Positions 6,013 through 11,028 of a stretch of 11,028 nucleotides of DNA are shown here, piece after piece (position 1 is the first letter of the stretch; every line of letters starts with the position of its first letter). The position numbers and the translations under genes were made by a program. The notes under the pieces were generated by a model, which worked only from the letters and a program-made list of their open reading frames with translations, had not been told where the DNA came from and searched no databases. Source of the DNA: Gammaproteobacteria bacterium (GTDB taxonomy: Bacteria; Pseudomonadota; Gammaproteobacteria; Tenderiales; Tenderiaceae); contig JAJRWO010000171.1 of the NCBI GenBank assembly GCA_024276775.1, positions 1 through 11,028 on the forward strand, read 5' to 3'.

Positions 6013-7472
6013 GCTTGATCAATAGAAAATTGCTCGCACGGCTAACACTGTTGATTGGCTTAAGTTTTACTTGCAATTCGGCCCTGTCTAGCCAAATCAA
6101 TGTTCAAAAAATCAGCAATACCTTTCTCGGCCACGCCTATGCAGAATACCAGCTAGGAAATAAATTTCAGGCCGTCGCCATGCTCATGGCTGCCGACCAA
6201 CTGAAACGCCTGGGCAGCGACCGCCAATTAGGGCAGCTATTTCTAGCCCAAAGCCTCACCGAACTTGGCCTGCACAACGAAGCCATCAAGCTTTATAAGC
6301 AACTGGCTCAACGCACCCATAACAAACGGAATATAAAAGATATTGCCTGGCTGGAACTGGCTAAATTATACCTGCAACAAGGAGATTATAATGCCGTTCT
6401 GGCCGCAATCAGCAATATTAAAAAGAGCCTGAATAAAAAGCAAACGACGGATTTCAAAGCCGCAAAATCACGCGCCTTACTCGAAACTGGCAAACTCAAC
6501 GATGCGTTGGCAACACTGCCGCGAATTTCAGATGATTCAATCTGGGCGTTATATCAGATCTTTAATATTGGTGAACGACTGATTGACGAACACCGCAATA
6601 AAAATGGTGCCATGATTCTGCACCACATAGGCAAGCTCAATAATAATACAAACAAAGAAATTCTGGCCATTAAAGACCAGGCCAACTTGGTGCTTGGGTT
6701 TTCATTACTGAAAATGAAACAACCCAACAAGGCCCGCAAATACTTGGAGCGCGTTCGCCTGCAAAGCCATCTATCCGATATTGCCTTGCTGGGCATGGGT
6801 TGGAGCTACTCAAGCGAAGACAAGCAGGAGCAAGCGTTGGTGTTCTGGCTGGAGCTAAACAGCAAAACCAACCGCAGCACCTATGGTTACGAAATCCTGC
6901 TTGCAGTGCCTTACGCATTGGTCAAAGCCAAGGCATACAATCAGGCGATTCAGTATTATGAAACCGCACAAAAACAGATTGCTATTGATACAGCCGATAT
7001 GGATGAGGTGAAAAATAAAATCAATAGTCAGGTTTTTGCCGAACTCATCAGCAGCAACCCCGAGGGAGAAACCGACTGGATAGGCAGCTGGCAAAAGTCA
7101 TCGGCGTCAGCCAAAAATCGCCTACTCCCTTTACTGCTCGATAACCCTGATTTCCAGGCAACCCTGATGGAATATCGCGCCTTACTGCGACTCAAACAAC
7201 ACATTCACTCGCTTGACGTCGACATCAACAATCTGAAAAAAGCCAGTCGTACTCAAGTCCCTGCCGGCATCCCCAAACTGCATATACGCCAGCAACAACT
7301 GGACGAACAGGTTCAGCACACCATCAATGAACAGTTTATCAGCCTCAAGCAACAGGCCCTCAACATACTTGATCGTTACCAGGTCCAATTAAACAACTAT
7401 TCAAAACAAATACGCTTCGGCATTGCCCAAACCATTGAGGACGGCACATTTAAAGCCGAAGAAGGACTCTAA
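6009..7472 (+). CDS. secreted periplasmic TPR protein
   Basis: A 487-residue exported helical-repeat protein; the specific family is not recognised. The ATG at 6009 is preferred over a GTG at 5994 because GGAAGG (5996-6001) lies seven bases before it and the ATG overlaps the previous gene's TGA (ATGA, 6009-6012). The signal peptide has a basic n-region (RKLLAR), a core (12-20) and a probable cut near residues 25-29. TPR-like helical pairs run from about 38 to 325, for example AYAEYQLGNKFQAVAML, SLTELGLHNEAIKLY, LAKLYLQQGDYNAVLAAI, LGFSLLKMKQPNKARKYL and ALVKAKAYNQAIQYYETA. A C-terminal helical, likely coiled-coil segment covers about 380-470. TPR proteins serve as protein-binding scaffolds. 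The next gene starts directly after its stop, so the two are surely co-translated. Likely a soluble periplasmic partner of the following lipoprotein (inference). Confidence 0.85.
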   Translation: MSLINRKLLARLTLLIGLSFTCNSALSSQINVQKISNTFLGHAYAEYQLGNKFQAVAMLMAADQLKRLGSDRQLGQLFLAQSLTELGLHNEAIKLYKQLAQRTHNKRNIKDIAWLELAKLYLQQGDYNAVLAAISNIKKSLNKKQTTDFKAAKSRALLETGKLNDALATLPRISDDSIWALYQIFNIGERLIDEHRNKNGAMILHHIGKLNNNTNKEILAIKDQANLVLGFSLLKMKQPNKARKYLERVRLQSHLSDIALLGMGWSYSSEDKQEQALVFWLELNSKTNRSTYGYEILLAVPYALVKAKAYNQAIQYYETAQKQIAIDTADMDEVKNKINSQVFAELISSNPEGETDWIGSWQKSSASAKNRLLPLLLDNPDFQATLMEYRALLRLKQHIHSLDVDINNLKKASRTQVPAGIPKLHIRQQQLDEQVQHTINEQFISLKQQALNILDRYQVQLNNYSKQIRFGIAQTIEDGTFKAEEGL

Positions 7473-10307
7473 ATGCAATACCGTCATCTACTATCTCTAC
7501 TCACCATTCTTCTGCTTACCGGCTGTAGCAGCACAGGCAGTGACACCTTGGGCAGCCTCAAAAGCAAAACGATTGTCATTGAAAAGAACGTTCCGATAGA
7601 AGGCAATATCAACACCGCAATTAAAACCTATGAAGAAATCGTGCGTGATGGTGACAACACCCACCTCAATGAAAAGGCCTTACGTCGACTCGGTGACCTT
7701 GAAATGCAACGCATCAATCGCATGTTTGAAAACAACGAAGGCCACTTGGTCGAAAACAGCAGCTATGACAAGGCCATCGATGCTTACCAAAAACTACTGA
7801 CCCACTATCCGGCATATGCCGACCGTGAAACTATCGTTTATCAGTTGACGCGCGCCTATGAACACAATAATCGGTTCGACAAATCAATAAAAGCCCTGAA
7901 AATATTTGTTCGTGACTACCCCAATTCACCGCGCAATGAAGAAATCAGCTTCCGCTTGGGAGAGCAGCTCTTCCAAGAGGCCCGCTATGGCGAATCTGAA
8001 ATCGCCTACAACAACATTATTGGCCGTGGCCGTCATAACAACAAATACTACGAGCAAGCCCTGTTCAAATATGCCTGGTCAATCTACAAGCAAGATCGAT
8101 GTACAGACTCAATAGCCCCGTTTATATCAATGCTTGACCTGAAATTAGCCCGCAATACCACCCCCTCAAAACTGGAAAAAATGAGCCATGTCTCACGTTC
8201 GGATGTAGAGTTGATCAATGATAGCTTTCGCGCCATCACCCTGTGTCTATCGCTACAAAAAGAAGTCGATGCACTGCACAATTACCTTAAAAATAAACCT
8301 TATCGCAGCTATGAGTTTATGCTTTATAGCAAGCTGGCTGAACTCTATCTGAAACAGGAACGCAAAGACACTGCCGCTTTAGTTTACGAATCATATTTTA
8401 ATCGTAGCAATTGGCATCCTTATGCACTGATATTGCACGATAAAGCAATCAATATTTTGACAGCAATAAAATCTAAAAACAAAATCGTCCAGGCCAAAAA
8501 AGAATTTGTCCGTCGTTACAATATTCTCAGCAACCATCTCGATGCCACACACCACAATGACTACCAACGTTATCTGGTAAAAAGCGATATTGAAAGCATG
8601 TACAAAATGCAGACCCGCCTAAAAGTACATTTACTCGACATTGCCAAATACCACCATGCCAAAGCACAAAAAACCGATAATTTACTCGACTTCCAGGAGG
8701 CTACCAAATGGTATCGCCTCTACCTGAAGCATTTCCCTCGCAGCGAAGATGCGCCACAGATCAACTTTTTGCTCGCTGAAGCCCTGTTCGAGGACAAGCT
8801 CTATAACGAAGCCGCTCACGAATTCGAGCGCTCAGCTTACGAGTATGGCAAACATGACAACGCTGCTGAAGCGGGTTACGCTGCGCTTGTTGCTTACACC
8901 GAACAAGACAAGCTGTTAGCCGATAAAGATAAAAAGGCATGGAATCAAACCTCCCTGCAAAGCGCATTATCTTTTACCCGGGTTTTTTACAAAGACCCAA
9001 GAGCGCCCGCAGTGCTGGCTAAGGCCGCACATGAGCTTTATGAGGGACGCAATTATAACGATGCCGTCAGAGCGGCTGAAACCATACTTCATCGCTACCC
9101 GAACAGCGGCATTCAAAATAAACGCACGGCCCTGATCGTCTTGGCAAACACTGAGTTCGAGCGATCAAACTATGAAATTTCTGAGTTACTTTATACAGAA
9201 CTGCTCACATTGCTCCCCGCCAATGATCCATTGCGCGCAGACCAAGAGGAAAGACTTGCCGCAGCCATCTATAAACAGGCAGAACACTTTCGTGCACGTG
9301 GCGCTATCAGCAGTGCTGTCGACGAATTCAAACACCTGATAAAAATTGCACCAAACTCTAGCATACGGCCAATTGCTGAATACGATATCGCAACGACATA
9401 CATCATTATGAACAAATGGGAAGAGGCCGCGGCTCATCTTGAAGCATTCAAAAAAAATTACCCTGACCACGATCTTACTCAAAATATTGATGAGAAATTG
9501 GCCGTCGCCTATGTCCGCCTAAAAGATCCGCTTAAGGCCGCTGATGCGTTGCGTGGCATCGTCGCCAATGCAAACTCACCCGCAGCCAAACGTGATGCGC
9601 TATGGCAAGCAGCAACATTGTATGAAAAAGCCAGAGAAATACATAAAGCGGCAACCACCTACGACGCATATGCCGAAATGTTTCCTGAGCCGCTCGAACC
9701 TTCAATCGAGGCACTCTATAAAGCAGGTCTGATGCACAAATCGGTGGGGCGTGACAATTATTACCGCATCCAACTGGAAAAGATTTACGATGCTGACGCC
9801 AAAGGCGGATCACAACGTACCAATCGTACCCGCTACCTCGCTGCCCATGCGGCATTTGAACTGGCCGAACCACACTTCGAACGCTACGAAAAAGTGCAGT
9901 TGGTTGAACCCATTCGTAAGAACATGCAACTCAAAAATCAGCTCATGAAGCGAGCACTTAAGGCCTATAACAAAACAGCCGAACTCGGCGTGGCCGCATA
10001 CACCACCGCGGCAACCTTTCGCATCGCCGATATGTATGCCGATTTCAGCCGCAAACTATTAGATTCAGACCGCCCGATTAATCTTGATGAAGAAGAAATG
10101 GAGCAATACGAAATCATGCTTGAGGAGCAAGCCTTCCCATTTGAAGAGCAGGCAATTGAACTACATAAAACCAACCTCAAACGCATGACAGAGCAAGGCA
10201 TGTATGATGAATGGATCACTAACAGCATCAACGCCTTGGCTGAATTGATGCCAGCACAATATTTAAGGACAGAGACCCATGGCATTGCAGCCACAACAGC
10301 TCACTAA
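7473..10307 (+). CDS. large TPR-repeat outer-membrane lipoprotein
   Basis: A 944-residue lipoprotein made almost wholly of helical repeats. The ATG follows the previous stop directly, with AAGGA six bases upstream. The lipobox LLTGC places the lipid on Cys18, and Ser19-Ser20 (no Asp at +2) predicts sorting to the outer membrane. TPR or TPR-like units occur throughout: about 97-150 (YDKAIDAYQKLLTHYP, then FDKSIKALKIFVRDYP), 155-210, 280-310, 405-460 (WYRLYLKHFP, then YNEAAHEF), 510-580 (YNDAVRAAETILHRYP), 593-665 and 675-740. The YP/FP endings resemble BamD/YbgF-type tandem TPRs. Only two cysteines remain after the lipid Cys (210 and 258). The C-terminal part (about 860-900) is acidic. It is probably a scaffold binding periplasmic or membrane partners; its function is unknown. 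The last 29 bases overlap the next gene. Confidence 0.88.
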   Translation: MQYRHLLSLLTILLLTGCSSTGSDTLGSLKSKTIVIEKNVPIEGNINTAIKTYEEIVRDGDNTHLNEKALRRLGDLEMQRINRMFENNEGHLVENSSYDKAIDAYQKLLTHYPAYADRETIVYQLTRAYEHNNRFDKSIKALKIFVRDYPNSPRNEEISFRLGEQLFQEARYGESEIAYNNIIGRGRHNNKYYEQALFKYAWSIYKQDRCTDSIAPFISMLDLKLARNTTPSKLEKMSHVSRSDVELINDSFRAITLCLSLQKEVDALHNYLKNKPYRSYEFMLYSKLAELYLKQERKDTAALVYESYFNRSNWHPYALILHDKAINILTAIKSKNKIVQAKKEFVRRYNILSNHLDATHHNDYQRYLVKSDIESMYKMQTRLKVHLLDIAKYHHAKAQKTDNLLDFQEATKWYRLYLKHFPRSEDAPQINFLLAEALFEDKLYNEAAHEFERSAYEYGKHDNAAEAGYAALVAYTEQDKLLADKDKKAWNQTSLQSALSFTRVFYKDPRAPAVLAKAAHELYEGRNYNDAVRAAETILHRYPNSGIQNKRTALIVLANTEFERSNYEISELLYTELLTLLPANDPLRADQEERLAAAIYKQAEHFRARGAISSAVDEFKHLIKIAPNSSIRPIAEYDIATTYIIMNKWEEAAAHLEAFKKNYPDHDLTQNIDEKLAVAYVRLKDPLKAADALRGIVANANSPAAKRDALWQAATLYEKAREIHKAATTYDAYAEMFPEPLEPSIEALYKAGLMHKSVGRDNYYRIQLEKIYDADAKGGSQRTNRTRYLAAHAAFELAEPHFERYEKVQLVEPIRKNMQLKNQLMKRALKAYNKTAELGVAAYTTAATFRIADMYADFSRKLLDSDRPINLDEEEMEQYEIMLEEQAFPFEEQAIELHKTNLKRMTEQGMYDEWITNSINALAELMPAQYLRTETHGIAATTAH

Positions 10308-10911
10308 GATCACCGTTATGGTCGGCCTGATCAGCATGCTTTACGCATGCGGAACCCGCGCGCCCACCATACACGTCAATACAGAGGCCAGCGCTACCAA
10401 TAATAGCAGTCAATCAATAACAAGCGAATCAACCAGGCTTGACCCGAAAATCGAACACGAATTTAACCTTGGCCTAAAAGCCATGGTGGAAAGAAGCTAC
10501 GACGAGGCTGAAGAAGCATTTTCAAAAATGACCCAGGCCTATCCAAACCTGTCCGGGCCATTTGCTAACCTCGGCGCAGTTTTAACGGCAAAAAAAGATT
10601 ATGCCAATGCCGAATTAGCCTTCAAAAATGCACTACAACAAAACCCTAAAAATGCAGAAATATACAACCATCTCGGCCTGCTCTATCGCCAAACAAGTCG
10701 TTTTCAGAAAGCACTACAAACCTATAAACAAGGCCTTATGATAGCCCCAAAAGCCACTAATCTACTGCGTAACACGGGCATACTGCTTGAGCTTTACCTC
10801 AACTCACCCAGTGCTGCACTGGAATATTACCAGCGCTACCTGGAACAAAAACCAGAAGACAAGCAGGTGCAACTCTGGATTTCACTGATCAAGCAGCAGG
10901 CCAGCTCATGA
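10279..10911 (+). CDS. small TPR lipoprotein
   Basis: A 210-residue protein with an export signal ending MLYAC, so Cys24 is the likely lipidation site; Tyr at the -2 position is unusual for a lipobox. After a Ser/Thr/Asn-rich linker (about 25-52) come about four TPR units: 60-93 (LGLKAMVERSYDEAEEAF), 94-127 (LGAVLTAKKDYANAELAF, QQNP), 128-161 (LGLLYRQTSRFQKALQTY, IAPK) and 162-195. The layout resembles PilF- and NlpI-like lipoproteins, but no pilus genes adjoin it. The ATG at 10279 has AGGA (10266-10269) upstream and lies 29 bases inside the preceding gene; its own TGA overlaps the next start as ATGA. It is probably a subunit of the same envelope assembly. Confidence 0.83.
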   Translation: MALQPQQLTKITVMVGLISMLYACGTRAPTIHVNTEASATNNSSQSITSESTRLDPKIEHEFNLGLKAMVERSYDEAEEAFSKMTQAYPNLSGPFANLGAVLTAKKDYANAELAFKNALQQNPKNAEIYNHLGLLYRQTSRFQKALQTYKQGLMIAPKATNLLRNTGILLELYLNSPSAALEYYQRYLEQKPEDKQVQLWISLIKQQASS

Positions 10912-11028
10912 AAATAATAAACACGACGATAGTGACTGTTAGTTTGGCGCTATTATCTGGTGGCCTCTCTGCCGAGGTAAAACTGGAATCTGAAGGTATC
11001 AAAATTTATGGTCAAAGCGAACTCCCCA
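10908..11028 (+). CDS. secreted protein, 3' end cut by window edge
   Basis: The ATG at 10908 overlaps the previous gene's TGA (ATGA). Forty codons are present before the window ends. They encode a signal peptide (MKIINTTIVTVSLALL core, likely cut after LSA, residue 22) and the start of a mature domain, EVKLESEGIKIYGQSELP. The frame stays open to the edge. Start-stop overlap and the export signal make it the fifth member of the TPR series. The family cannot be assigned from this much. Confidence 0.75.
   Translation, partial: MKIINTTIVTVSLALLSGGLSAEVKLESEGIKIYGQSELP

Noticed and set aside
5994..7472. Secreted TPR gene starting at the GTG at 5994
   Set aside because: The ATG at 6009 has GGAAGG at ideal spacing and a four-base overlap with the previous stop.
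8404..8420. Sigma-54-like string TGGCATCCTTATGCA as a possible PilR target
   Set aside because: It lies inside the large TPR gene and the GG-GC spacing and TTGC half do not fit the consensus.
10279..10911. Calling the small TPR lipoprotein PilF because pilS-pilR is in the window
   Set aside because: It is 8 kb away in a different operon with no pilus assembly genes around it; four generic TPR units are not enough for that name.

Overview
The window looks like chromosomal DNA of an autotrophic gammaproteobacterium, plausibly a sulfur-oxidising or other chemolithoautotrophic lineage. Two things point there. The pilS-pilR pair matches the gammaproteobacterial (Pseudomonas-type) arrangement, and there is a proteobacterial class I phosphoribulokinase, a dedicated Calvin-cycle enzyme. 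The genus cannot be named from the sequence alone. No mobile element, CRISPR array, rRNA or tRNA was seen.

Layout from left to right. (1) Bases 2-2750, plus strand: the 3' part of a PilS-type sensor histidine kinase followed by its response regulator PilR, a sigma-54 activator. The start of pilR is unusual: a 35-codon ORF with a good ribosome binding site overlaps the regulator's N-terminal region and ends exactly on a GTG start candidate. (2) Bases 2848-4075, minus strand, convergent to pilR: a small two-gene operon encoding a DUF2846-like lipoprotein and then a YugP-type membrane zinc metallopeptidase. (3) Bases 4076-4409: a 334-bp divergent intergenic region holding a TATAAT box and a repeat/palindrome element upstream of phosphoribulokinase. 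(4) Bases 4410-5282: phosphoribulokinase as a lone Calvin-cycle gene, closed by a strong hairpin. (5) Bases 5479-11028 and beyond: five tightly packed plus-strand genes, all with export signals. They are a 177-aa secreted beta-rich protein, a 487-aa secreted TPR protein, a 944-aa TPR lipoprotein, a 210-aa TPR lipoprotein, and the first 40 codons of another secreted protein cut by the window edge.

The last block is the least familiar and most interesting part. Three consecutive TPR-rich proteins, two of them probably outer-membrane lipoproteins, joined by start-stop overlaps, look like the periplasmic and outer-membrane half of an envelope-spanning machine. By inference only, they recall the TPR-rich parts of Agl-Glt-like (gliding/TolQR-energised) complexes. 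The motor and TonB-like genes that would test this would lie to the right of the window.
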